Part shown: in pieces, positions 21,106 through 31,999 of the stretch
Layout of the letters: every line of letters starts with the position of its first letter
Numbering within the stretch: the stretch's first letter is position 1
NCBI GenBank assembly: GCA_946122785.1
Contig: CAMGYJ010000002.1
Coordinates: forward strand, 61,653,703 to 61,717,702
Length of the DNA stretch: 64,000 nt
Direction of reading: 5' to 3'
Source: Linum tenue
Taxonomy: Eukaryota; Streptophyta; Magnoliopsida; Malpighiales; Linaceae
The notes under the pieces: model-generated
The model's database searches: none
The model's input: only the letters and a program-made list of their open reading frames with translations
What the model was told of the DNA's origin: nothing
Position numbers and translations under genes: made by a program

Positions 21106-21612
21106 CAGAGTAATCAAAATATCCGTAAATCCCTAAATCCTACTATTTTGTGATTTTACTTACCTATTCAAATTCTGATTTCACTATAAAATCTATGGGC
21201 CTTAAAATCCTTCACTATTCACGATTTAAATCTTTAAAATCTTACGATTTATGATTCAAATCTTAGAGTCAATTTTACTTATTTTCACAGAATTTGCAAA
21301 ATTATGCCTATTTTCCTTCTCCACCAACATCATCTAGTTCTCTCACACTAACCACTATCGACGATCATCAATTCATATCAACTTATTAATCATCATCGAT
21401 TCACCACCTCTTAACATTAACCTTGATAAATTGGAAAATTGACCTTGAGAAATTATCATTGTAAGTGTTATATGTTTTTATTTTATTCGCGATTTTCCTT
21501 ATTAATATTATTCAGACTTCATTTTTATATGGACCTTTAAATCCTACGATTTTACGATTCTCATTTTACCACATTTTCTATTTTACGTAAAATTCCGATT
21601 TTGACTGCTTTG
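21106..21612. mobile_element. hAT-type MITE, family of 35745-36563
   Basis: The left end CAGAGTAATCAAAATATCCG and the right end, read inwards as CAAAGCAGTCAAAATCGG, resemble the termini of the element at 35745. ATTTTACGATTTTA-like words fill both sides. The flanks TCTACCAC and CATAACAC match at only five of eight positions, so the duplication is doubtful. Confidence 0.55.
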
Positions 21613-22104
21613 CATAACACTATCACTAGTAATATCGATATCGTGATATGATGACTCGAAAATTTGTTGCTCCAAAAAATATCAAAATGGATATCATCTT
21701 GTAGAGCACAAAAAATCTAATTTATCCTTGCAAAATTGTTGAATCCAATGTAAAATGAATGTGTTATGATCCGTTAAATTTCGTATGAGATTTGAAAATG
21801 TCTTAAAACCGCGTCAATCCCCCTCCAAATCCGGATAGCTAAGCAGTGAATCTGGATAGCCCCTTATTTCGCTCCTTACCCTTTTATGATGTGGACCATT
21901 GTATCTTCCCTTCTCAAATTACAACCATTAGATTAGATTTTGTAGTATTAGAAATATTAAGGGTTTACCCATCCCTTATAAAATCACATATAGTCTCCAC
22001 CGCAAAATAATTAATATTTTATGTTAAATAGAATTGTGATTAGTTGATCTTTACTTTAATGTATGAACATGCGCAAATGACTTATCTTTCTTGGAGAAAA
22101 CAAC
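21613..22104. other. Intergenic, no gene seen
   Basis: AT-rich sequence between the MITE and the copia LTR. Nothing recognisable. Confidence 0.5.
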
Positions 22105-22377
22105 TGTTATGTTATGAAATAACAAGAAAAAGGAACAAACACAAGAGTAAGAGTAAAGACATAAGAAGAGAGGGGGAATAGAGCTTTCTTATTCATGTGT
22201 ACCTTAGTACAAGAAGATCCTCTATTTATATGCACACATAACATAATCTCTACATTCTTATAATCTATATACATGAATGTGAGAATGAATGAGGAATAGA
22301 AATGGGTTGATGGGTTACTTGTAACACCCAACAGTGCATCTAATGTAGTGGTCATCCATATTAATATTTACATAATA
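22105..22377 (-). repeat. 3' LTR of the copia element
   Basis: On the - strand it follows the purine tract AAGGGGGAG (22378-22386). It begins TATTATG, probably once TGTTATG, and ends CATAACA, so the ends pair. The exact end is 22105 or 22110 because TGTTATGTTATG repeats. Confidence 0.75.
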
Positions 22378-22469
22378 CTCCCCCTTGGATGACCACTAGA
22401 TTGCATTACGCTTTCTTATGCTACCTCATTAAAAATCTTACCAGGAAAACCTAGTGGGAAAAGCCATGA

Positions 22470-23720
22470 TTAAGGAAAAAAGAGTGCAGAGCGTGTATGC
22501 TCCCCCTCATGACCATATCAGCTCAGGTATTTGAGTCGTCGAACTCCAATTTCCAAACAAGCTTTACAAAGATTATCGTCGGGAGTGACTTGGTGAATAA
22601 ATCTGCTAGATTCTCACTTAAACGAACTTTTTGAACAATTATTTCACCACTCTTTTGAAGATCATGAGTGAAAAAAAAAACATGGGTCGAATATGTTTTA
22701 TTATATCCCCTTCAATGTATCCTTCCTTTAATTGAGCAATGCATGATGCATTATCTTCATACATGATCGTCGGGATCATTTTTCCTGGAGATAGTCCACA
22801 CATTTATGCGATGTGTTGAATTATGGATCGTAACCAAACACATTCACGAGTTGCCTCGTGAATTGCTAAGATTTTTTCACGATTGGATGATGTGGTTGTT
22901 ATAGTTTTTTTTTTGTGGATCGCCAAGAAATGGCTGTACCACCACAAGTGAACAAATATCCTGTATGAGATCTATCATTGTGGGGATCTGACTAAATCCA
23001 ACTTTGATGCACCCGAATAGAACAAGCCCATATCCGTCGTTCCTCGAAGGTAACAGAGTAAATGTTTAACTCCATTCCAATGTCTTTTAGTGGGAGAAGA
23101 ACTATATCTTGCCAATATATTCACAACGAACAATATATCGGGTTGTGTGTGGTTGGCTAGATACATTTATGCTCCTATTTCACTAAGATATGGCACTTCA
23201 GGGCTGAGCAGTTCTTCATTACTTTCTCAAGGTCTAAATGGATCTCTTTTCACATCAAGTGATCGTACTACCATTGGATTACTCAATGGATGTGAATTGT
23301 CCATATAAAATCGCTTAAGCACCTTTTCAACATATCCTTCTTGATGCACAAATATACTATCCTTCAAATGGTTAATCTATAATCCAAGGCATAACTTTGT
23401 TCTTCCAAAATCTTTCATTCTAAACTCTTTTTTCAAGCAATCAACTGCTTTTGGAAGCTTTTGGGAGTTCTAGTGATGTTTATGTCATCAACATAAACTA
23501 ATATTATAACAAACTCACTACTCGATCTCTGTAGGAAAACACATGAACAAATAGAGTCATTCTTTTATCCTTCTTTCATAAGAGATTCACTGAGACTATT
23601 GTACCACATTTGTCCTAATTGTTTCAATCCATACAAGGATTTGCTCAATTTGATAGAAATTTTTTCTCGAGAATGTGTCTTACTTGCTTCTGGCAAAGTG
23701 AATTCTTTAGGGAGTTTCTT
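22470..23720 (-). pseudogene. Copia RT (C-terminal half) and RNase H
   Basis: On the - strand, 23720-23570 reads KISIKLSKSLYGLKQLGQMW, and the catalytic YVDD is intact at 23484-23495. At 23166-22975 is MYLANHTQPDILFVVNILAR, then GVKHLLCYLRGTTDMGLFY. Near 22600 is ENLADLFTKSLP, the end of RNase H. Frames are interrupted several times. Confidence 0.85.
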
Positions 23721-23721
23721 G

Positions 23722-24111
23722 TTCTACGGTACCCAGGGTGAAATCTGGGGTACCACATACCTTGAGTAAGAAAACGCTATCCAGAACTTGAATTGACTGA
23801 TGTTTCAGACATGATACTATACTCTTACCCTTAAAGATCAAAATCTAGGTCTTAATTCTCTAAATCTTATACCCAAGATCAATTTAATTAGAAACAATAA
23901 TCGACGGTTATGATTCGTCCAAATATAGGCAAAAAATAATGCACCATCTTAGGGGTTATAGTTTATGATTTAGATAATTAGGACCTAGAGTTCACTCATT
24001 AAGGGTTAGGGTATAGTATCATGCCAAAAAGTCCTGCTAATTCAAGGTTTAGATAGTGTTTTCATACTCAAGGTATGCGGTACCCCGGATTTCACTCGGG
24101 GTACCGTAGAA
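23722..24111. mobile_element. MITE copy A with TTCTACGGTACCC ends
   Basis: The ends TTCTACGGTACCC and GGGGTACCGTAGAA are inverted. The next about 40 bp (GTGAAATC, ACATACCTTGAGTA) also pair across the element. It is 390 bp without coding sequence and lies exactly at the break in the copia RT. A target duplication could not be assigned. Confidence 0.75.
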
Positions 24112-24130
24112 GGCACCATATATATATGGT

Positions 24131-24393
24131 TTAGGCTAGCGTACGTCAGTAGTACATTGTACGACCGTCGAGTTTTACTATTTAGAGAAGGAATTAACCG
24201 AAAGTTTGGCATCTGGTACTATTCCTCAACCTATAAAGATTAAAATCTAGGTCCTAATTCTATAAATCTCACATGCTAAGATAATTTTAATTAGAAACAA
24301 AAATCGATGGCTAATTTAATTCATGGTCTAGATAGAGATATCTCACTAGTAGTACCTGATGTATAGTATACGCCTGACGTACACCAGTCATCA

Positions 24394-24395
<2 letters not shown>
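24131..24395. mobile_element. Diverged member of the GGCTAGCGTACG MITE family
   Basis: The left end GGCTAGCGTACGTCAG and the following GAGTTTTACTATTTAGA match the left side of the MITE at 24448. The right part ends in ACACCAGTCATCACC. An inverted copy of this right end occurs at 25296-25338. Confidence 0.6.

Positions 24396-24441
<46 letters not shown>
24396..24441. repeat. (AT)n microsatellite
   Basis: This is an uninterrupted AT dinucleotide run of 46 bp between two MITEs. Shorter AT runs flank the neighbours at about 25262-25295 and 25347-25369. Confidence 0.95.
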
Positions 24442-24445
<4 letters not shown>

Positions 24446-24447
24446 AA

Positions 24448-24834
24448 GGCTAGCGTACGCCCGGACGTACCCTAGCCTACCGTACGCCCGTTGAGTTTTG
24501 CTATTTAGACCATGAATTAACCGGAGTTTGGGGCATGATATTATATCCTAACCCCTAATGGGTGAACCCCACTCTGCAATTCACTAACCCAAAGCATAAT
24601 ATTCAATTAATCTTGAAATGAAAATCAACGGTTCTGATTCATCGAATTTATAGTCAATTTTCATTTTAAGATTAAACGAATCTCATGATTTGGGTTATAA
24701 AACAAGGGACTAGGTTTATCCATTAGTGGTTAGGGTATAGTATCATGTCCAAAACTCCGGTTAATTCATGATCTAAATAGCAAAACTCAAACGGGCGTAC
24801 GGTAGTCTAATGTACGCCCGGGCGTACGCTAGCC
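24448..24834. mobile_element. MITE with inverted repeats of about 105 bp (GGCTAGCGTACGCCCGG)
   Basis: Both ends read inwards as GGCTAGCGTACGCCCGG. The pairing continues for about 100 bp through CCGTACGCCCGTT, GAGTTTTGCTATTTAGA and GAATTAACCGGAGTTT. It is 387 bp with no coding sequence. Confidence 0.8.
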
Positions 24835-24866
24835 TAAACCATATATGGCAAAGGCTAGATGGTTCC

Positions 24867-25259
24867 TTCTATGGTACCCCGGGTGAAATCCAGGGTACCA
24901 CATACCTTGAGTATGGAAACAGTATCTAGACCTCGAATTAGCAGGATTTTTGGGTATGATACTATATCCTAACCCTTAATGAGTGAACCCTAGGTCCTAA
25001 TTATCTAAATCATAATCTATAAACCATAAGATGGTGCATTCCTTTTTGTGTCTATATTTGGACGAATCATAACCGTCGATTATTGTTTCTAATTAAATTG
25101 ATCTTGGAGTACAAGATTGGGAGAATTAAGACCTAGATTTTGATCTTTAAGGGTTAGATTATAGTATCATGTCCGAAAGATCGGTCAATTCAAGGTCTAG
25201 ATAGTGTTTTCATACTCAAGGTATGCGGTACCCCGGATTTCACCCAGGGTACCGTAGAA
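24867..25259. mobile_element. MITE copy B with TTCTACGGTACCC ends
   Basis: Same family as 23722-24111. The ends are TTCTATGGTACCCC and GGGTACCGTAGAA, with the ACATACCTTGAGTA block at both sides. It is 393 bp. Confidence 0.75.
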
Positions 25260-25340
25260 CTATATATATATATATATGTATGTATATATATATATGGTGA
25301 TGACTGGTGTACGTCAGGCGTATACTATACGTCAGGTGAT

Positions 25341-26351
25341 CTAGCCATATATATATATATCATTCTCGAGTGATCCATACAAATAGATTGTCACAACATC
25401 CATTAAACACAGATCTAATCCTTCTCGAACTGTGAAAGTAATCGAGTATCGAAACGTAGTTTCATCCACCATAAGGGAGTATGTCCTCTCATAATCAATG
25501 CTAGGTCTGTGAAAAAATCCTTGTGCGACAAGACGTGCTTTATATTTCATGACTTCACCCTTTTCATTTATTTTCTGCAAAAAAAACTCATTTGTATCCC
25601 ACGGGCTTTACGTTTTCTTGTGTAAGGACTAGCGGTCTACAAACCTTTTGCTTTAAAAGCGAGTTTAATTTTGCCTCAATGGCCTCTTTCCACTTTGGCC
25701 AATAATATCTTGACTTGCATTCATCAATAGATCTTGGTTCATGATCCTCATTTTCATTCATCACACTCAAAGCTATAGCATAAGCAAAATCATCGTCGAC
25801 GATTAACTCACTTCGGTTCCAACATTTTCCATCCAAGACATAATTGATTGAGATCTCTTCATTATCAAACCTTTTAGATACCTGATGTTCTTCGAGAACT
25901 ACAATCTTAGTTACGCTTGGGAACTCTTCTTGAGCTTTCATATCTTTGATTTGACCATCTTGATTCATAGCTCCTTTTCCTTTTCGAGGTATTTTATCCT
26001 TGGAAACTACTTTTCTACCACGCTTCATTCGTGATTTAGATTCATTTTCAATTTCATATTGTCCAACATGGACATCAACTTTCACTGGAGCATTTACAAC
26101 TGGTATGTGTGATTTTGTCACTCTCTTCTAGTAAAAAAAGAATCCGGCAGTTGGTTTGCTAAACTTTGTAAACGAATTATCTTTTGAACTTCTAGTTCAC
26201 ATTGTCTAGTACAATGATTAATGTGAGATAATGATAATTCATTCCAACAAATATCTTTTCCCGGCTGTCTATTCTCACCCCCTAATGTTGGAAAAACTGG
26301 TTCGTCAAAATGACAATCAGCAAAACGAGCAGTGAATAGATCACCCGTCAA
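25341..26351 (-). pseudogene. Copia RT N-terminal half and linker
   Basis: On the - strand there are segments in different frames. At 26351-26118 is an integrase-RT linker. At 26121-25588 is a linker ending in RYYWPKWKEAIEAKLNSL, the start of RT. At 25580-25341 is NEKGEVMKYKARLVAQGF, then DVVTIYLYGSLENDIYI, after which the frame runs into AT-repeat DNA. The matching continuation is at 23721. Confidence 0.85.
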
Positions 26352-26365
26352 GGGTTCTAAGTATT

Positions 26366-27133
26366 TTATGATTTACAGTGACTCATATCCAACATAAATT
26401 CCCAACCTCCTTTGAGGGCCCATCTTAATGGGTTTGGTTTAGCAATATGGATGTAGACGACACACACAAATATTTTCAGATGGGAAAAATTAGGTTCCTG
26501 GCCGAAAACCATTTGCAAGGGAGAAATTTCATGATAACTTGTTGGCCTGCTGCGAATTAATGTTGCCACGTGCAATATGGCATGTCCCCAACAAGAAATT
26601 GGCAAGCTTGTTTTCATAAGCAATGGTCTTGCAATCAATTGCAAACACTTAATAAATGATTTTGCAAGACCATTTTGTGTATGAACATGTGCTATAAGAT
26701 GTTCAACATCAATCCCAATAGACATACAATAGTCATTCAAAGTTTGTGAAGTAAATTCACGAGCATTATCTAGACATATTTTCTTGTTTGGAAAATAAGA
26801 AAAATGTGCTCGTAGTCGAATCAGTTGGGCAAGCAATCTCGCAAACGCCAGGTTGCGAGTTGATAGTAAACACACATGTGACCATCTAGTTGATGCATCA
26901 ACTAAAACTATAAAATATCGTAATAGTCCACATGGTGGGTGAATTGAACCACATATATCACCATGTATACGTTCTAAAAATGTAAGAGATTCACTCCTTA
27001 CTTTTAAAGGTGATGGTCGTCGTATAATCAACTTGCCACGACAACATGCAACACATGGTACATCTTTAACCTGATAAATTTTATGACCTTTCAACGGATG
27101 TCCACATGTATTTTCAATGATTTTTTGTATCAT
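26366..27133 (-). pseudogene. Copia integrase
   Basis: The 255-codon open frame has a zinc-finger end (CVACCRGKLIIRRP) and the catalytic core: HGDICGSI with the first Asp, CLDNAREFTS with the second Asp, and then TQNGLAKSFIK. In the family the position after NG[LV]A is the catalytic Glu. Here it is Lys (codon at 26661-26663), so the D-D-E triad is broken although the frame is open. Confidence 0.88.
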
Positions 27134-27399
27134 AATCGATCCGGGATGGCCTAACCGATCATGTCAAACTATAAAGTTATCGAGATTTGTAAACTTCTGT
27201 TTTACCACTACATGTGTTTCAATTGTACTAATAAACGTGTGGTACAACCTAGAAGAAGTGGCAGGCAATTTCTCCAATATGTATTTCTTACTAGAGACCA
27301 TATTTGTTATCATAAAATACTCTTTGTTCTCTTCTTCATTTGTCTCAATATGATATCCATTTCAGCAAATATCTTCTTTATTCTTCATTTGTCTCAATA

Positions 27400-27660
27400 T
27401 GATATCCATTTCTCCAATATGTAACTCAATAAATTTCTTCAAGACTTTGAAGAGTATAAAGCTTCATCAATATATAATTTGGTTCTTCATGGTAACAATA
27501 CACTAGCTCTTCTGGAGCCTTCAATTAAATTAGTACTTCCAGATATAGTACTAATATTTGTTTCTCGCATTTCAAGATAAGAAAAATATTTCTTATCCTT
27601 CAAGATTGTATGTGTCGATGCACTATCGATAAGACACACATTGTGGTTTTTTTTTTATCT
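27400..27660 (-). pseudogene. Copia protease fragment
   Basis: On the - strand 27640-27600 reads CLIDSASTHTILKDKKYF, matching the copia aspartic protease start (DSG/DSA-THTI). Downstream frames contain ISGSTNLIEGS. There is an internal near-duplication, TTCTTCATTTGTCTCAATAT, at about 27336 and 27381. Confidence 0.7.
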
Positions 27661-27984
27661 TGGGACTATGCATGAGAATATTCATTCTTCACAAAATATA
27701 AAAAATTAATTAATATAACAAATAAATCTTAATAAATAAAGTAATAATGACATGATTAAACTAGATGAAATAAAAAAAAATAATGGAAAATTTAATTTAA
27801 AATAAAAACACTCAAATTTTGAAATTTAAATAATTGTATTTGAAATATTACTATCACGTAATAGATGATTGAATTTAATTTCATTCAATGATTATAAAAA
27901 TAATAATAATAACACATATATATTTGATAACACATTTTGGCGTACGAGGAGAACGATATATAATCCTTTTATCCTTCACTTCTA
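27661..27984. other. AT-rich spacer
   Basis: A and T runs lie between the truncated copia element and the LINE. No gene is seen. Confidence 0.5.
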
Positions 27985-27999
27985 GTGAAAAGATACATT

Positions 28000-29251
28000 T
28001 GCTAAGTGTAGTCATTCAAAGGCTGATTGCCAGACTCCAGGGTTGGGCCCAACGGGCGTTGTCAGCGGCGGCAAGAGAAACTCTGATCAAGTCGGTAGCT
28101 TCTGCGTTGCCGTTGCATGTGATGTCCTGTTTTAAATTGCCGGTAACCCTTTGTCGTACGTTGGATAGACTGGTTGCGCGATTTTGGTGGGGGTGGAGGA
28201 TGGGCACTCCCGGCTACGTTGGATGTCTTGGCGTAGGATGTGTCAGAGTAAGCATGAGGGGGGATTGGGGTTTCGCAGGTTTGAGTTCTTCAATCAAGCT
28301 CTTTTGGCTAAGATTGGTTGGCAAATCTTGACGGATCCCCAGTCCCTTCTTGCTCAAGTGTATAAAGGGAAGTATTTTCCCCGGGGGGATTTCCTCTCAG
28401 CGACTCCCCGTTCTCGTCCTTCCTGGGGTTGGCAGAGTATTCTATATGGGAGGGAGTTGTTGTCGCAGGGAATTAGATGGCAGATTGGTGATGGGCGAGG
28501 GGTGGCGGCTTTCTCAGATAATTGGGTTCCCTCGATGCACCCTGAGCCTCCGATGTTTAATCCTCGAGTCTTGGCGGAGGGTGAGGGGCTGAAGGTGGCT
28601 GATTTCATTTGTCCGACTGAGGGATGCTGGTTACTGGAAAAGCTTAGGGATTGGTTTCCTCCTGCGATCTGTCGTGCTATCCGGAAGATTCCTTTGCCTC
28701 GGCGGGGGATTGGTGATAGGATTGTCTGGCATGAGACGGGTGATGGGTTGTTCTCAGTGAAATCGGCCTATCACCTGGCTGTGCGACTAGATCAGCAAGC
28801 TGGGGATTGGCGGCCTATGGTTAGTTGGATGGATCGGAAGAGTTGGAAGAGGGTGTGGAACTTGGCTATTCCGCCTAAACTGAAGGTGTTTCTATGGCAA
28901 GTGTTGCACAGGTTCCTGCCCACGACGGAGGCTCTTATTGGGCGGAAAGTTGCTGTTCATCCTCGTTGTCCGGTGTGTTGGGGGGAGTCGGAAACTATGG
29001 AGCACCTCTTTCTCGACTGCCCTGTGGCGCGTGCCTTGTGGGATTTAGCGGGGCTAGAACATGTGGGTCAGGGTTTGCCTCGCCATGCTTTTCCTATGTT
29101 CCTTAAGAAGTTACTGAGCATTGTGCAGGGCCCCTCCCAGGTTATGGCGATAGTGGCGGTGCTCTGGAGAATCTGGAAATCCCGTAACTGGGTTGTCTTT
29201 GAAGGCAAACAGTTTGGGCTCCCAACTTTGCTTCGACAGTATCACCAGTAG
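28000..29251 (+). pseudogene. LINE ORF2 remnant: RT end and zf-RVT domain
   Basis: The first part (to about 28190) reads RLIARLQGWAQRALSAAARE, then TLCRTLDRLVARFWWG. A frameshift follows near 28190. The second frame (28184-29251) has GGLGFRRFEFFNQALLAKIG, then AIPPKLKVFLWQVLHRFLPT, and a zinc knuckle CPVCWGESETMEHLFLDCPV with spacing typical of zf-RVT. It ends at a TAG at 29249-29251, where the RNase H frame continues in phase. Confidence 0.9.
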
Positions 29252-29785
29252 GTGAGGGAGTGGGAATCGATCCCTCATGAGGTAGTGCGGCATGGACCAT
29301 CGTTGGGGATGGCTGGGGAGGCTCCTGGTGGTGGCCAGGATGGTCTCATATGTAGATGGGACGGAGCGGTCCGGCTAGGGTCTCATTCGGCTGGCGGAAT
29401 GGTGTTGTTAGGCTTGGATGGGGTGATTATTGCTGCACGGGGGGTGCATTTCCCGGATATTGATGCTCCAATGCTGGTTGAGCTTTTAACTCTCCGGGAG
29501 GCTATCCTTTGGTGTCGCAGATTGGGCTGTAGCGAGGTGCGCTTTGAGGGAGATGCGAAGGTTGTGATTGATAGGCTGCTCTTGGCTCAGGGGAGGGATG
29601 GTCTGGCGGGCTCTATTTTTTGTGAGGTTTTGCTATATTTGGCAGAGAGTGCAGGTTTCAGTGTTCGGTTCGTTGGTCGGCGTAGTAATAGGGTAGCCCA
29701 TTTGGTGGCTAGGAAGGCCCTTTCTTTGTACCCGATAGCGAGTCGTTCTTTTGATTTTGTTGCCTGGTTGAGGCAGATGGTGTAA
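29252..29785 (+). pseudogene. LINE RNase H domain
   Basis: This continues in frame after the TAG at 29249. It has CRWDGAVRLGSHSAGGMVLL, ELLTLREAILWCRRLG, FEGDAKVVIDRL and RRSNRVAHLVARKAL, the plant LINE type RNase H with Asp, Glu and Asp positions visible. It ends FVAWLRQMV at a TAA. The separating stop and the upstream frameshift mean it is not made as part of ORF2. Confidence 0.85.
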
Positions 29786-29835
29786 TGATCTTTTTTAGTA
29801 TCAATATATGATTATCTTTTGCCAAAAAAAAAAAA

Positions 29836-31999
29836 CACTAATATATGTTTATATAATGGTATGTCTCATTTCATTCACTTTTAAGATTGGTTTGTTTCAT
29901 TCGGTTCCGGGAATGAAATAGTATCCTTTGAACCAAATAATTTTATTATTACAAGTCCAATATGCTTTCACCTTTAACGAGCAAGAAATTACCTTATAAT
30001 TTCTAAAATCTCATTCATAACATTGCTACTACAGGAAACAGGAGCACATACAGATGTTCATTTTCCTTTCAATAACTCTAGGAAAATGTTAATAAAGTCT
30101 TCTTGTATAACGGATACGAAATCAATGAAAATTTCCATTACAATGATAACATACATTCCCAATATTCTTGTTTCCCTGTTCACGTCTTCCGTCGCCGCTA
30201 TTTCTTTTGATTTTCCACTTCTAGGGAAAATATTCTGAATTATCATTTCTCTACATGTCAATATTCTGAAACCATTTGCCACATCAGAGCCCCTTCTCTT
30301 TTCTGGAAAGTCTTTAATTTTTCCTCCTTAATCTTTAACGGATGATTTCTCACTCGTTTTAAGTTGGAATTTAATTTTTTTTTTGCACAGTTAAATCAGA
30401 TTAATTGTACTTTTCAAAATGATATTCACTTTAATATATTTTTGGAACAAAAAAATTGAGCAATTTTTTACCAGTATATACCATATGGTTAATGGTATTG
30501 ACTGGTATTAAATAAGAACATAACATATGGTATGAAAAACCTTACCATGGTGGTATAAACATACCAAGATTGTAGGATGATTGAATACATGATAATAAGA
30601 GTATACTAACTGTCATTTATGACTTTCGACATTGTGTACCACAAGATACCACCCCATATCAGGGTGGTATTGGGTGATTTTTCTTGGTCCTGTATTTTGT
30701 TCACCCAGAAATTTATAGATCCAATAGATCATGATGAACTCGTTCATTTTGTGCAAAAATTTTCAAAAACAACTTAAAAATGAAGAAGATACCATATGGT
30801 ATGCAGTTGGTAACGAGATGAAATATTTTTAAAATTTTTTTTTTATTGAAAATGAATATCATTTTGTAGAGCACAAAGAACTCGTTCGATCTGTGCAAAA
30901 AATTGAAATCCGAGTTAAATAGAAGAAGATATGAGCCGATTAATAAAATAAGAAAAAATAAAAATGTCTTTAATTCTCCACCCTTAAATCTGAATTTTCT
31001 GGGCCCACTTAAATATGATGGGTGAGATTTGGTTACTTATTGGTCAGTAACCAGAGGTTACTGACCGTATCTGGAGCCGACCTTTAAGATATAGAAATCA
31101 ATGCAAGTTGACTTGTTTAGTTGCTTTTTCTATGTTTTCAGAACAGGACCGGACTCTGAATCGGAAAGTTAGTGGTTTAGGGTTCACTTGTTAACTTTTA
31201 CAAAATTATTAGTTAATCGTTGATAGAACTGTTCATGATATATAAAATACAAGATTTGTATAATGTACTATTTAAGAATGAAGTTATCATTGACCATAAA
31301 CAATTTCAAATTCACATCATCACCAAAATATCTACCAAATCATTCAAATCATCTCACAAACGAAATCATAATTTTTTTTACTTCAAGTTAAAAATTGTGG
31401 TGCCAGTTGGTAGTGGACCACTAAAAGTCGACAACGAGGTTGGAAAATGAGAAGAGGAAGCAGAAATAAAATTGATAATTCTAGTTTGATGGTCTTGGTT
31501 TACATTATTTTTTTTTTAAATTATTGTTAAAATAGTGAACCAGTGGACCAGTAAAATCGTGATGGTTCATCTGATTTTATGTTGAACCGTGAAAAACTGT
31601 TTGGTCCATCAATAACTGTCCAAACAATGGACGGAACCGCTACTGTAACTGATTTGACGGTTCTACTGCACCAACCTTCACCCAGTTCGGTTCTTATAAC
31701 AATGGCTTTTTCTGTGATGGGAATAAATAATAAGTAATTTGGTTATGATTTGATATGGTTATGTGGTAAAAAATGGTTTTACTCCGAACCAATTAGAAAT
31801 CAAATTTATCAAATTCAAGAGCCAATGTGAAATTGAGAGATCAATAATACGATTTATTCGACCATAAGGAAGATTCGGTCCAACGTCATATTTCCTGTGT
31901 AATGCAAATTCGATACGTGTTCAGTTGGAGGAGATAAGATGACATATTTGAGTATTTGAAGCATAGAATTTAAGAAATGAAAACCAAGTATACACGCAA
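29836..31999. other. Gene-free stretch with ACCATATGGTAT-like repeats
   Basis: No coding frame is supported. From about 30470 to 30680 and near 30790 there are recurring GGTAT/ATACC words (TACCATATGG, GGTGGTAT), the same style as at 41930-42430. At 31130-31730 GGACCGGA-, GAACCG- and GGTCC-like words suggest another decayed MITE, but paired ends were not found. Confidence 0.45.

Larger units (their letters stand above)
22105..27660 (-). mobile_element. Copia LTR retrotransposon, 5'-truncated and interrupted
   Basis: Reading leftwards on the - strand there is a protease start (about 27640), integrase (27133-26370), RT (26120-25371, then 23721-23300), RNase H (about 23170-22500), a purine tract and a 3' LTR. 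This protease-integrase-RT-RNase H order is the copia order. No gag, primer site or 5' LTR is seen beyond 27660, where AT-rich sequence and then a LINE begin. RT is split by about 1.65 kb of MITEs (23722-25370). Confidence 0.88.
27985..29835 (+). mobile_element. 5'-truncated LINE (L1-type) with poly(A)
   Basis: The element begins within the end of reverse transcriptase and continues through the zf-RVT region and an RNase H domain. It has a short 3' UTR and a 12-13-base A run at about 29823-29835. Truncation at the 5' end and the A tail are typical of target-primed reverse transcription. A target-site duplication could not be fixed. GC content is clearly higher than in the AT-rich flanks. Confidence 0.9.

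Noticed and set aside
29823..29860. Target-site duplication of the LINE at 27985-29835
   Set aside because: Words such as ACACATATATATTTG upstream and ACACTAATATATG after the poly(A) look alike, but they are not adjacent to the 5' break and are low-complexity.
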